Source: Porogramme epimiltina | Lineage: Eukaryota; Basidiomycota; Agaricomycetes; Polyporales; Polyporaceae | Assembly: GCA_900155495.1 (NCBI GenBank) | Contig: FTLJ01000998.1 | Span: forward strand, 1-21,495 | Direction of reading: 5' to 3' | Length of the DNA stretch: 21,495 bases | In this document: positions 9,807-20,220 of the stretch, in pieces | Numbering within the stretch: the first letter of the stretch is position 1 | Layout: the number at the start of each line of letters is the position of its first letter | Notes under the pieces: generated by a model | What the model saw: only the letters and a program-made list of their open reading frames with translations | Databases searched by the model: none | What the model was told of the DNA's origin: nothing | Translations under genes and position numbers: made by a program

Positions 9807-11653
9807 CTAGTAAGGGAAGTTGTTCTTCTTCTCATCCTCGCTTACGATGCCCTTCTCGATCTGCTCGGCGTGGCATTGGTCGAGGTAAGGCAGGATCCCC
9901 TCGTACGCGCCCTTCGCCTTGTATCTGCAACAAAACCTTTCAGCACCCCCCGAGGATCCACACACGAAATTTGAAAAATAAAGCACTCACCTCGAGACGT
10001 CGTCCGGCCAGCTCCTCAGCGCGCTCGCCATCCGCCCCGGCACCCCCGGCTCACGCACCAGGTCCTCCACCTTCGTCTGGTACACCCTGATCATGAACAC
10101 CACCGCGCCCGTGCGCGGCAACCGCCGCAGCGTCTGCCGCTCCGTTCGCAGGCGCACCGTCACCGGCGTCGGCGCGACCTCCGCGCCGCGCCCCTCGCCC
10201 GCGTCGACCTGCTCGTTGACGTGCCGCGCGCGCTCGTACTCGGAGATTTCCTCGCTCCCGTTCATCGTTTCCGCCCACGCGAGCTCCTCCGGATCCACCG
10301 CGAGCAGCGAGCCTGCCGCCGGCCGCGGCGTGCGCGCCTCGGGCTCCTGCACGACCTGGAAGCTGTAGTTGTTCCGCACGACGGGCTTGTCGAGCGGCAG
10401 GCGCCGGAAGAAGCGGTCCATGCTCAGCTGCAGCTTTTCCTTGACTGTGGGGGGCGCGACGGGCGTGTGAGCGTGCTGCGGGCCACGAGGGCGGCGCGGA
10501 GAGTGCGTGCGGGAACTCACATTGAGGCACGTTGCCGGAGGTGTGGATCTCTTCCAAAGCCATGCCTAGCTTGTCTTCCAGCCGCCACGAGCCTTCCCAC
10601 ACCGCGGGCTGCTTAGCTGCGCACTTTTCGAATCGGGCATGGCGCGCTCACCTGCTATGCACATCGCTCCCGCCTGCAGGTAATAACGCCCGTCGGTGCC
10701 TTCGACCATTATGGTGAAGTCCTCTTGTATCCTGGCATCCCGTTTGTCAATGTCGCACGGCGAATATGAACGCGCGCAACACTCACAAGCTCCGCGCGAT
10801 TTTCAGGGGCGCCTCCTTCTCCAGATCGTACGTCTTTTCGAAAGGTATGATCGTAATCTCCCTTATTTTCCCCTCGCCGTACCACCCATTCTGATCCTCG
10901 CGCTTCGACACAGGGTGCCTCTTAACGCTGTAGACGTCCGGGTGGCGGCGGGACAGATATTCTGTCAGCTCATACAAGAACTCCTCCGCTACCCCCACAG
11001 TTAGCAAAACTGCACTGCAGCCACCGAAGAAAATAAGCAGGCACCCACCTGCGGCCTGGCCCGACACGACCACCCCCGGCTGAGCAGCGTTGACGCTTAC
11101 GAGGCGGTCCCCGCGTGTCTGGATCCGATGCTCGACGACCCGGTGTACCTGTGGATAGTCTCGGTCGGGCTCGACCCACTCGTCCCAGGCCATGCTCCGA
11201 ATGCCCATCGTAATGCTAGCGACGGCGCGCGCCGCGGAACAACCTCCGTCAGCCCCAAACGCAGCATGCCACAATCCGCGCGGGGGGCTCACTGGTAGTC
11301 TCCCCACTTGAACGGGCGGTACGGGATCGGCTTGAGCGTGCTGAAGTGGTTTTCGCAGGGCGCGAAGCGCGGGTATTCGAACGCGACGGGCGTCCACTCT
11401 GCGTTCACAGGTACAAGACGTCATTAGGACAGCCGCGCGCGCGCAGATCCCCAAACGCGCACGCACCTCCTGGAGTCCGGTCCTTGATGTTCGCCTGCCT
11501 CGCGGGGGAGCGGAGCTCGGCCGAGGCGGCGACGGGCACTCCGCGCCTGCGCGCCGCCCAAAGTCGGTGCGCGGCGTACACGCCCGCGGCCACGAAGAGC
11601 GCCGCGAGGAGCGGGCTTGCGAGGTCGTAGGTCTCAGGTGACTGCTGATCCAT
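9807..11653 (-). CDS. HODM/DUF3445 family protein (heme-dependent oxidative N-demethylase-like), 8 exons, 461 aa
   Basis: Exons read right to left: 11653-11467, 11398-11293, 11215-11049, 10988-10787, 10731-10652, 10592-10521, 10444-9991 and 9924-9807. All seven introns are 55-77 nt with GT-AG ends, and the phases sum to 462 codons including TAG. Residues about 12-32 (SPLLAALFVAAGVYAAHRLW) form a probable membrane anchor followed by Arg. Family hallmarks follow in order: YRPFKWGDYHITMGIRSM, WDEWVEPD, a helical FLYELTEYLSRRHP segment, IQEDFTIMVEG, AGSWRLEDKLGM, EEIHTSGNVP, MDRFFRRL, RNNY, ERQTLRRLPRTGAVVF and VPGRMASALRSW. The named relative is the alpha subunit of Pseudomonas heme-dependent oxidative N-demethylase, which works with FMN/NADPH partner subunits. 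No partner gene is seen here, and the fungal substrate is unknown. Membrane location is inferred from the N-terminus. Confidence 0.92.
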
Positions 11654-11734
11654 CGCGATGCGTGTCTAGAGCGTGTGGGGGTACGAAGGTGGGGCGAGGG
11701 CGTCGATCCTCTGGACTAGGGTGGGAGGATGTCG

Positions 11735-11740
11735 ATATAG
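11735..11740 (-). promoter_or_regulatory. Possible TATA box of the HODM-like gene
   Basis: The minus strand reads GATCTATATCGAC about 85 nt before the ATG at 11653. A start site about 30 nt downstream would leave a leader of roughly 50 nt. No experimental support is visible. Confidence 0.4.
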
Positions 11741-12210
11741 ATCGCTGCGGGCGATGTCGACGATTCGCGAGGGGCTCTGGCCACAGCGTGTCAATATCAG
11801 TGCGCCGATCCCTGTTACCCCTATTCACGCGCGCGGCGATAAGCAGGGATCGTACTCACAGAAATCTGCTATCAGAGTTCACCTCCTCGAGTGTGAAAAG
11901 CCTCGTCAAGGCTTCGACGTTCTAGTGACGAGAGGTTGCTTTTTGTACTGCTTTAAAGCGCGGGTGAGGTCCTGCGAGGTGATCGAAAGTCGAGTTTTCG
12001 GCTGGATGGTCATGAGGCCTGCTTGCTTTTATACGCGCATGCACATTGAAGATCGGCGTGGCGTCTCCCCGCGGGGAGGCCAAGAACGTGCCCGCCACGG
12101 GTCCTCTTGAGATGACTCGACCGCCACCGAGCGCGGGCGCCGCCGCTCCCGCCCTCCGCGTACTTATCTTTTGTGGAGGATGGTGGCGGGTGCGCATTCC
12201 GCGTGCTGCC

Positions 12211-12225
12211 GATACATCCTGTATC
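12211..12225. repeat. Inverted repeat GATACA-tcc-TGTATC
   Basis: Two perfect 6-bp arms flank a 3-bp spacer. The form resembles a dimeric transcription-factor site, but no matching factor can be named and it may be chance. Confidence 0.4.
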
Positions 12226-13841
12226 TGTCGTATCGATTGACATTAACGCGTTGCTCAATGTACATATACGGGAGATAAACGCGGGGAGGGCAGGGGCCAA
12301 GACACGAACAGAGGACGGACCTGCAGGTGGCGCTAGAGAGCAAGGATGCCCGTCGGGCACCCGGCGTTGGTGAATGTAGACAACTTCTCGGAGGCGTCCG
12401 TATCGTGCAGATCGCGCTGTACACGGCTGTTAGAATATGCGATGGCGTACGGCGGTTCCAGGATGGCGTTTTTCGCGGTAGAAAATCTTCTTGGAGAAGT
12501 CAGAGGCGGGGGAGCTCGTACACGCTTCAGGTTGAGTGGACGAAATAGCAGGGCGACATAGAGCTCGAAAGCACGAGGGCAACACGAGTCAACATGAGTA
12601 GGTCATCCCACCATGCCGGATGTCGCCGAGAGTACCGTGAAGGTCGCAGAGGGCATCTCATGAACCATGCAATGTGAGGAGGGAGTGTTTGACGTCCCCT
12701 TGACATAAGTACATATACTGAATTCGAACCGGCGGCCGTATGTGTGGAAATATGCGGAGCCATCTTAAATCCGGGCTATAAGTACACGAAGAAACATACT
12801 GTTTTGAACTCTGACGCAGTGCCAATTTGGGCCCATGTTATGCTAGAGTGAGATGTTGAGCTTCGAAATTTAGGAAGCAGACTACGTCACGCAACTACAC
12901 AAGCAACACCGGGAGAAGTAGCGCTGGACGCAGAACAGCGGAGGCTCCGCAGCAGACGCCCAACGCACCTCCTCCGGCGCCCCTCGAGCATCCCCGGACG
13001 CCCCCGCAGTCCCCCTGCGGGAAGAGGACGGAAATGATCGCCGAGGTCGGGTAGGCGGGACGAGGCGGGAGCGTCGGGACTCGGGACGCGCTCGAGGGCC
13101 GAGGAAGTCGATCCCGAATCGCGATCACCCTTCGCCAAGCCAAGCCCCGCCGGCGCGCTCGCGTCGGGTGTCGGGAGGCGGGATCCCGTTACGTCATGGG
13201 CGCTGAGGGAACCGCGCCGCGGGCCGCGGCGCCGGCCTTCCGACATATGCACTTACCAGGTACCACCACCATCGTTACCACACACACACTGCCAGCTCCG
13301 ACACTCTTAAGCCCTCGGAGGTCGGACGACGGGAGCGTCGTACCGGCTCGCGTCGCGGACAGCAACAAGTAGGACGCCGGGCCCAAGAATACACAGCGCT
13401 CGGAAGAGTCGGGACGGCGGGGCGACAGATATCCAGAAGTCTAAACAAGAGACCCACCTACCGGCGACCGCCCCGCCCGGGCCTGCCTCAGGCTGAGGGT
13501 CCCGGAGGGCCCGGCGGACTCACAGCGCGCGCGCGGGGTGCTCGCGCTCTTCCAACACCAAGTATCCACACGGATCCTTCCTCCACCCCCCGCACCGCCG
13601 CACGCACGCACGGTCCGCACCCGCAGCAGGGCTTTTGGCGCGGGTCCGTCGGGGGCGCCCCGAAGCCCGAACGAAGCTCGAAGTGCGGCTGCGGCTGAGC
13701 TCCGGCGCGCGAAGCTTGCGTGGCGGCGTCGACGTCGACGTCGGGGGAGGAGCGGTGCACCGCGCCAGGTCTATCACTCCGTCCTTACGTCTCTTCTCGT
13801 GCGCCTTCCCGGCGGCGGCGGCGACGCACCGTGCGCGTGTA

Positions 13842-13864
13842 GGTCGGCCGGTCGGTCGGTCGGT
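13842..13864. repeat. GGTC/CGGT tetranucleotide microsatellite
   Basis: The stretch consists of about five near-perfect copies of a GGTC unit, with one interruption (GGCC) near its left end. It lies in the gene-poor region. Confidence 0.7.
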
Positions 13865-15793
13865 ACGCGCGTCGAGGTGGCGGGTGTGCTCGCCCCACCG
13901 TGCCGCGCCCGCCGTCCCGGACGCCCAGCTCGGCTCTCGGTCGCGGCGAGCAGCAGCTCAGGCGCCGCCGCGGCGAAGGCGATACGTGCGCCCCACCAAG
14001 TCCAAGTCCAAGGACGCTAGGCACCGTCCATCCGGACAGCGCCCCGGTACTCCCAGAGCCCCTCCGCGGACACCGACAGAACCAGCCCGAGCGTCCACCG
14101 TGCACACCGCCGCGAGTTCCAGCACGCCTCTAGCTAGGTCTATACCCATATCCCCATACGCACCCCTTGGGCGCACCGCGTTCTCAGGCGCATACGTACG
14201 TACAACGAACACAGTCCCTCCATACGCCCGCACGCACGCCCGCACCCTCCAGAAGCTTCTTCATACGCGCAGACGCAGCAGCAGCTAGCCGCCGCCGCTC
14301 GAGCCGCCCACACGTCGTCCAAGCCCCAAGCCCCACCACGGATCATCCACGCGCATCCGCCCGCCCGCTGCCCCCCACACGAAGAGCTTGGAAGGGAAGC
14401 CTACGATGGGCCTCCCCCCGCACACGTTCCCCGCGCCCCGCACAGAGCTGCGTGCACGCGTGGCGCGAGCCAAGGGCTTCCCCCGCGGCGGCGCATTGAA
14501 ATGACCCAACGCCGAACGTTCAGCCGTCCTGGGGCCGCGTCGGAAGCACGCCAGCGGCCCCACTGAGCCCGCCCCGGAGCGCACGCGTCTCGCCACGAGT
14601 CCCCATGGGCCATAACCGACCTACGGCCACACGCTTCGCCCGCGCAGAGGTGAGAAGCGCAGGAGGTGAGGGGGGGGGGGGCGAGAGGCCTACGACGAGC
14701 GCACGTACGAGAGCGAACCTTGTACGCCCCTCCCCTGGCCCATCTCTGGGCCCTCTCTCGAGCACCATCTGAAACGCGAACCCCACCTTCCCAGTGCGCC
14801 GGCGGCGCAACCTCCCCCCAACACCCCCATCCCCCCTGCAGATTCAGTCCCAGAGTTAGAGTTGCGGCTCCACTCAGCGGCCACCCAGCGCGCGCGGGCG
14901 CGCGGGGTCGAGCGAGCGAGCAGGCTGAGCGGCGGCGGAATGGGGAGTTCGAGAACGTCACGCGCGCGTGCTTCCCAGCGCACGAGAGTTCGCGAAGCCT
15001 ACAAGCGCTCGTGCGCCCGTCGGCGATGTCCTGCGGCAGTCGGCTTCTCCTGCAGGCCGCAAGGGCTTCCACGGCCCTGGCGACATTGGGGCCGGGAGAG
15101 TGGAAGGAGGGGGTGGGGGAAGGGGTGCGCTCGCCTCTAGAATGCCGGCGGCGCGTCGGAGCTTGCCTGGGGTCGGCGGGGGGTGCCGGTCATTGCAATC
15201 TACGCCCACCCTGACGTGCGTGCAGAAGAGAGAGAAAGAGAGAGCAAGCAGAGCGCAAAAAACCCCGCGGGCGCCGCCGCCGACGTCTGCGGCATGCGAC
15301 AGCGAAGCCGAACCCCGAACGCACGTCTATCTGAACTCACGCACGCACTCACGTCGGACGTCAACTGCACGCACCGCTCGCGCTAGCACTGGGGCCCGAC
15401 ACGCGGGCGCATTCAAACAGGGCAGAGGCAGCGAGGAAGAAGTTTACACATTAACGGAGTAAGGTTAGCGTTCTACAGTAGCACCGACGTCAGCGCAGGG
15501 ACGCGGGGGGAGTACGTGCTTAGAAGGGACAACACGGCCGTCCGATGGACGAGGCATGAAGGGGCTGTTGCACATTGAGACTCCGAGCAAGGAGGGGAGG
15601 GGGGGTTGCTGCGACGGTGATGCGGGGGGCCGAGCGGAGACGGGAGGACGGGCAGATTCAGGGGCGGGAGCAGAAATAGCCTTTGGTATATACGTGTGAT
15701 GCGAGTCCGTCTCGGGCGACAGGGGGTACTAGTGTGAGCAGGCCGGGGGACGAATGATCAGGATCAGGAAGACGGGGAGCTGCAAGGGGATGT

Positions 15794-15825
15794 GGGAAGG
15801 ACGGGGATGGGAGAGGGAGGGGGGG
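15794..15825 (+). other. Potential G-quadruplex tract
   Basis: Five runs of three or more G (15794-15796, 15803-15806, 15809-15811, 15815-15817 and 15819-15825) are separated by loops of 1-6 nt. This meets the usual G3+N1-7 pattern. Folding is predicted from the pattern only. Confidence 0.55.
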
Positions 15826-15987
15826 ACAAGGTGGCGGTGAAGACGTCGACGACCCCCAGGCGGCTCGGTAGTTACGGGCGTTCTGTATTCTAAAGACGGG
15901 GGCCAAGGTCGCTACTGAATCCCGATCGCGCGAAACCCGGAACCCTAACAAAACGAGCACTCTTTAGAGTCCGATGCGATGTATGCA

Positions 15988-16028
15988 GGGGGGGCAGATG
16001 GGTGTGGGGGGAGAAACGGGGAGGGGGG
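15988..16028 (+). other. Potential G-quadruplex tract
   Basis: G-runs at 15988-15994, 16000-16002, 16006-16011, 16018-16021 and 16023-16028 are separated by loops of 1-6 nt, fitting the quadruplex pattern. Confidence 0.55.
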
Positions 16029-16604
16029 ACGGCGTCGGTGTCTGTAGCAAGACGGAAAGGGGCGCAGCGCAGCAGACGAGCAGATGCCAACGCTGACACG
16101 GCGTCCAAGCCAGTCCACGCGCAGCGCCCGCTCCCATGAGAAGACGAGCAGCGCCGCGAACCGCGCCAGGCCACACGCGACCGCAGACGTCCGCGTCCGC
16201 TCCCACCGCGCCAGGCCCCCCACCAGTGCCATGCGCCGCAATGCAGCACAAGCAGCGGCAGCAGCAGCGACCGCGGGCTCCCCCCATTTTGACCTCGACC
16301 TCGGTCTTCTTTCGTCCTTCGCCTCTCGCTGGCGGGGAGCGCCGGGATCAGAGGCAGGGAGGGGCGAGCCAATCAGCATCGCCCCCCGCGTCGTCCCTGC
16401 CCCGCGCAGGGTCCCCAGACTTCTATTCCCCGCGCCGCCATGCGGGATTTGGGCTTGGAGCTCGGAGGCGGGGAGGGGCGTCGCCGCCACGGAGCCGCCG
16501 CCGTGCGATGCCGCGCCGCGCCGAGCCGAGCCGAGGACGGGCTCTCGTCATGGTGTAGAGCGTTCTATGATACACTGGTGGTACACAGGATGTGGTAGGC
16601 TGAT

Positions 16605-16640
16605 GGGTGTGAGAGGGGGTGGGTGTGGGGTGGGGGGGGG
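16605..16640 (+). other. Potential G-quadruplex tract next to the 3' end of the His-rich gene
   Basis: G-runs at 16605-16607, 16615-16619, 16621-16623, 16627-16630 and 16632-16640 fit the quadruplex pattern. The tract ends 68 nt past the stop codon of the minus-strand gene at 16708, so it sits on the template strand of that gene's 3' region. Confidence 0.55.
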
Positions 16641-16707
16641 CCCGGAAGTGGCAGGGGGCGACGGTCAAGATTGCCACCGCCACCGCGGCAAAGCGCCGCG
16701 CGCGCGC

Positions 16708-17529
16708 TCACGAGCTGAACGCCGCCGCGGTCGCAAACATGTGCGGCTGCGCGTCCGGCGCGAGGTTCTGGTGGAACGGGTGGTGCCCGAACGCGCTGTA
16801 CTGCATATGGTGGTGATGGTGGTGGTGGTGGTGGTGCATGAACGGCGAGTGCGCCGCGGGCCGCCCCGCCTGCGCGAAGACCGACGCAGACGCCGGCGCG
16901 TGGTTCTGGAGCGAGGCGAGGTAGAACGGGTCCGTGGTCGCGAAGAGGGAGGTGTTGGCCGCGGGGAGCTCGTGCGCGGCGTGGTCGAGCGGGATCATGT
17001 GCACCGAGAGGCTCGTTTTGCGGGGGCGGTGGTAGGAGGTGGAGGCGGACGCTTGGGCGGCGCTAGGGGACTGTGGCGCTCGCAAAAACGAAGGGGCGGA
17101 CTGGGTGGGGGATGCGGGGGACGCGAGGAGGAGGTCCTCGACCATGCGCTCGTCCTCGTCCATGTCGTCCGTCGCCTCGTGCTGCCCCTCGTCGATGGTG
17201 CACCGCATCTTGGTGGCCGCCATGCTGTTGTGCCTGAGCCAGGCGGCCTCGCTCGGGTCTAGCGAGATGCTCGCGGAGGGGGTGCGCGCGATGGGGGAGT
17301 TGAGGGGAGCGCCGCGCTGGTGGGGAGTGAAGGGAGAGGACATGGACTGGGCGAAGAGGGTCTGGGAGAGTTGTGCCTGGGGTGGGGTGCGGGGAGGATG
17401 AGGAAATGAAGTGAAAAACGGAGAATGGAGTGGCGGAAGGCGTACCTGGAGGGCGGCGAGGTCGATGGCCTCCTGGCCGATGTGGCTGGAGTTGAAGGAG
17501 GCGACGAGGTCGTCGACGGAGACGTTCAT
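16708..17529 (-). CDS. Conserved Agaricomycete hypothetical protein with His10 run, 2 exons, 250 aa
   Basis: Exon 1 (17529-17446) encodes MNVSVDDLVASFNSSHIGQEA and ends LAALQ. A 69-nt GT-AG intron (17445-17377) has a CCACCCCAG acceptor, and exon 2 (17376-16708) ends FATAAAFSS-stop. The intron is a multiple of three and lacks a stop, so the frame also reads through it. The protein has a short helical N-terminus, a Ser/Pro-rich middle with ARTPSASISLDP, the acidic DDMDEDERMVEDLLL segment, then TTDPFYLASLQNHAP and SVFAQAG, and a C-terminal His/Met/Phe-rich part with ten consecutive His. There is no signal peptide or membrane segment. The DERMVEDLLL and DPFYLA blocks look conserved rather than random; I believe similar proteins occur in other mushrooms, from recall only. 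A nuclear or regulatory role is possible but unproven. A pyrimidine-rich leader precedes the ATG. Confidence 0.8.
   Translation of the reverse strand: MNVSVDDLVASFNSSHIGQEAIDLAALQVRLPPLHSPFFTSFPHPPRTPPQAQLSQTLFAQSMSSPFTPHQRGAPLNSPIARTPSASISLDPSEAAWLRHNSMAATKMRCTIDEGQHEATDDMDEDERMVEDLLLASPASPTQSAPSFLRAPQSPSAAQASASTSYHRPRKTSLSVHMIPLDHAAHELPAANTSLFATTDPFYLASLQNHAPASASVFAQAGRPAAHSPFMHHHHHHHHHHMQYSAFGHHPFHQNLAPDAQPHMFATAAAFSS
16807..16836. repeat. CAC/CAT codon repeat encoding ten histidines
   Basis: Ten His codons in a row, mostly CAC with one CAT, form a trinucleotide repeat inside the minus-strand gene. Such repeats often vary in length between strains. Confidence 0.8.
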
Positions 17530-20199
17530 GGTGTGCGGGGGAGGAGTGGGCGGGTGCGCAGGGTGTGGAGTGTGGAGAGGAGGGGCAGGGGGGAGGAAGA
17601 AGGCGCGATAATGGGGCAAGGAAGGCGGGAAGGAGTCGGAGCTCAAGTACTCTGGCCGATCCCCCACTCCAGATCTCGATGCTCGATCGCGGACCGGACC
17701 GGTTACCATACGCGGCACGTCGCGCCGGGGCAGGGGCTGCTCCGCCCCCCGCACTCGGACTCGGCGCTCAGCGCTCACCCTCGGCGTCGGCCTTGCGCCC
17801 GCCGGGTCCGACTCTCCTCCTCGCATGCTCCCCGCGCGTCGCCAACGGCCTCCACGCCTCACTCGCCCCTCCTCCGCCCACCCGCGCGTGGCCTGCGCGC
17901 CGTCGGGTGCGCGCCCACACCCGCAGAGCGCCGCTGGCCCCGTGCCCCACGGGGGGCTCTCACACCAGGGCAGCGTCTCTCCGAAGCGGAGGCTGGTAGC
18001 CAGCTGTCGACGCGGCAGCGCGGTCTCGGAGAGTTCCAGCGCAAACGGTGCCACGTCCTGCCCCGCGGGCGGGCATCTCATCATCCAAGCACGGCAAGGC
18101 GCGCGCGGTGCGACGGGAGGGAACGCAGACGGAAAAGGCAAAGGCACCGCGGAGGGCCGGCACGCTGCAAGAGGACGTCCGCGGCCTCTCCGCCTGATGG
18201 AGATCCTCCGGCTACCGGGAGCAGGTACGTCGTGGCCTAGTCTCTTTCTCCCCTTCCGGCAGGAGGGTGCAGCAACTAGCAGCGATAGCGCGAGCGTCCT
18301 GCAGGGCTGGCGTTATTTCGGTGCACATCGTGGATGCGTCAGAGGAGGCGATGGAGGCTCGATAGGGGGGTGCGCGGATCGAGGCCATTGAGAGAATCGA
18401 TGGGGAACGGTGAGCGTGGATGGGAACGAGAGGGAGTAGCGAGGCAGAAGAATGAGAGATGTGGCCACATGTGATACACTGTACGCGCGCAGGGTTCTGG
18501 GTTGGTGGGTGTTCCTCTGACGTGCACATTGGGAGCAGGCGGATGACGATGATTCTGCGCAGCGGCGGGAACCGCCAGAGAAGAGACAGAACGCGGGGAT
18601 CTGAATGCGGCTAGGCGTGGGGGAGCGCTGAAGGCGGCGGAGGGAGCGGCCGGGGGGCATCGGAGGTAGGGATAAAGGAGAGGAGGCGACGTATCTCCGT
18701 CTGAATTCCATATCTCTGGAGATGTCTTGTGGGCATCTGTACTGACTGGCCTCGATCACGGCGTGTGGGGACAGATGATGGAAACGCGACGAAGGGGAAG
18801 ATGGGGACACATAGCCCCGCGTCCTAGGCCCGGGCCCCCGCGCGAGCAACGCAGCGGGCGGGGGGAACTGCGTGAGGAGCGACGGCTTCGGACGGCAGGC
18901 ATGGGCGGGGGATGATCGAGGGCACCGACGAGCAGGGCGCGCGAGGGTCTGACGAGCGTTTGGCGAGCCTCTGGGAGGGGTCGGGCAAGGCTCCAGCGGG
19001 TCGGGCGAGTCCCGTTCTGCACTCGATGGCCGGTTCTGGGAGGCCGGGGACAATGGAGAAGGGTCGGATGGAAGGCAGCGTGGGGGCCGCGTCGTGTCGC
19101 GTCGAGCAAGAAGCCACCTCGCTCGGTTGCCAGTGGGCGGGCCGGGGCGGTCCGTGGCGGCCTGGCTCGCGGGGGGCGGGTTCTTGGGGAGGATCGCGGC
19201 TCTGGACCGGTCCTCGTCGCAGCCAGGGCTCGTGCCGCGCTCGACGACCACACGCCTCCACACGCACCGTCCCTCTTCGCTCTTCGTCCGCCGCCCGTCA
19301 GGCCCCGTCGAGCCCTCGATCGCCCGCCTCCAACAACCCCTCTGTTTTCCCCCGTCCGCACGACCAGCGCGTACGGCGTAGGCCCCCCCAGCCCCCATTT
19401 TGCCGACAGTCCCTCCCCCGGAACACTCCATCTCCACGCGAATTAGCCCTTCCAGCTTCCCCCACCGTCCGTCGTCCTCCCGCCGGCTCCCCTTGCCCAC
19501 CCCTTCTGCCCCTGGCGCTCCCTTCTCCCCTGCGACAGCCGCCCATGTATACATAGATGCTTCCAATGCTCATTCTATGGCCCATTCACCGGCCTGGCCA
19601 TCCCTTTGCCATACCTACCGAACCCTCCATCTGCCTTCTCACGCCGTAGCGTTTCACCCGTCCGCGCGACACCCCAACACTGCGCCACCAAGTCTCCGCC
19701 TACAGCGCGTCTCCCGTCCGACCAGCGCCCCGCCCCCACTATACTTGACAGATCCCACCCCGCCACATGTGATTGTTCGACCTCGACGTCCCTCGGGACA
19801 TGTTTCCTTTCCGTCATTCGTCCTTTCAACTCTACTTGCCTTAAGCTTCGCGCAGTTAGAAGGCCGGGCCTTGTGCGCCCGTCCGGCGTCCCGCTTCCCA
19901 ATCATCGTTATGCTCCCTTTGGCATCTCGCACCACGGCTTTAACGACGGCTCAAGCTCGGACTTCTCACACATACAACTAGTGCGCATCCACCGAACGTT
20001 CCCTCCCTCGTCTGTCATTCACCGTGTTGCCTCTAGACACCCAAGTACGGCGTGTGGCCTTCAGCGCGCGATCGCGGTGTCCCTGTGGCTAGTTCCACTC
20101 GACCCTGTCCGCACACCCAGAGAAGCGTCCTATAAGCCACCATCCGAACTAATCCACCGGAGTCGTGGTGGCGCTCGAGCACGGCGTATCCGCTCCCTT

Positions 20200-20220
20200 G
20201 GCCCGCCCACGAAGCGGGCC
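20200..20220. repeat. GC-rich inverted repeat (7-bp arms, 7-nt loop)
   Basis: GGCCCGC and GCGGGCC flank a CCACGAA loop, perfectly paired. It lies about 675 nt upstream of the aldo/keto reductase start. It could form a hairpin or be a dimer binding site. Confidence 0.5.

Larger units (their letters stand above)
11654..16707. other. Gene-poor 5-kb stretch
   Basis: No protein, rRNA or tRNA gene is recognised. Open frames exist on both strands but are Arg/Pro/Ala/Gly-rich, overlap one another and show no family motif, as expected from chance in GC-rich DNA. The first 200 nt should be the HODM-like promoter. Visible structure: an inverted repeat at 12211-12225, a GGTC/CGGT repeat at 13842-13864, a GA-rich tract at about 15225-15252 and three strong G-runs between 15.79 and 16.64 kb. 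The plus strand is C-rich from about 12.9 to 15.2 kb and G-rich from about 15.5 to 16.05 kb. It could hold long UTRs, non-coding RNA genes or poorly conserved genes. Confidence 0.5.

Noticed and set aside
12346..12561. 71-aa plus-strand frame starting MPVGHPALVNVDNF
   Set aside because: The composition is less biased than its neighbours, but there is no family match, no clear promoter and no splice support; it could be chance.
12715..12740. tRNA-like B box on the minus strand (GGTTCGAATTC)
   Set aside because: The flanking bases do not form a T-arm stem and no acceptor stem or A box could be paired with it.
13189..13386. Minus-strand exon-like frame with a GTAAGT donor near 13252-13257
   Set aside because: The donor is good, but neither the frame before it nor any frame after the next acceptors looks like protein; a non-coding spliced RNA remains possible.
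13635..14288. 217-aa plus-strand frame in the gene-poor region
   Set aside because: Arg/Pro/Thr-rich, overlapped by frames of similar length on both strands, no motif; stop-poor frames are expected in GC-rich DNA.
16084..17262. 392-aa plus-strand frame
   Set aside because: It overlaps the His-rich gene on the opposite strand, is very rich in Arg/Gly/Val, and has no domain motif or supporting splice sites.
18313..19566. 417-aa minus-strand frame upstream of the His-rich gene
   Set aside because: Composition is Ser/Pro/Arg-rich with no conserved block, and it runs through the skew switch; a CT-rich leader or non-coding sequence explains it better.
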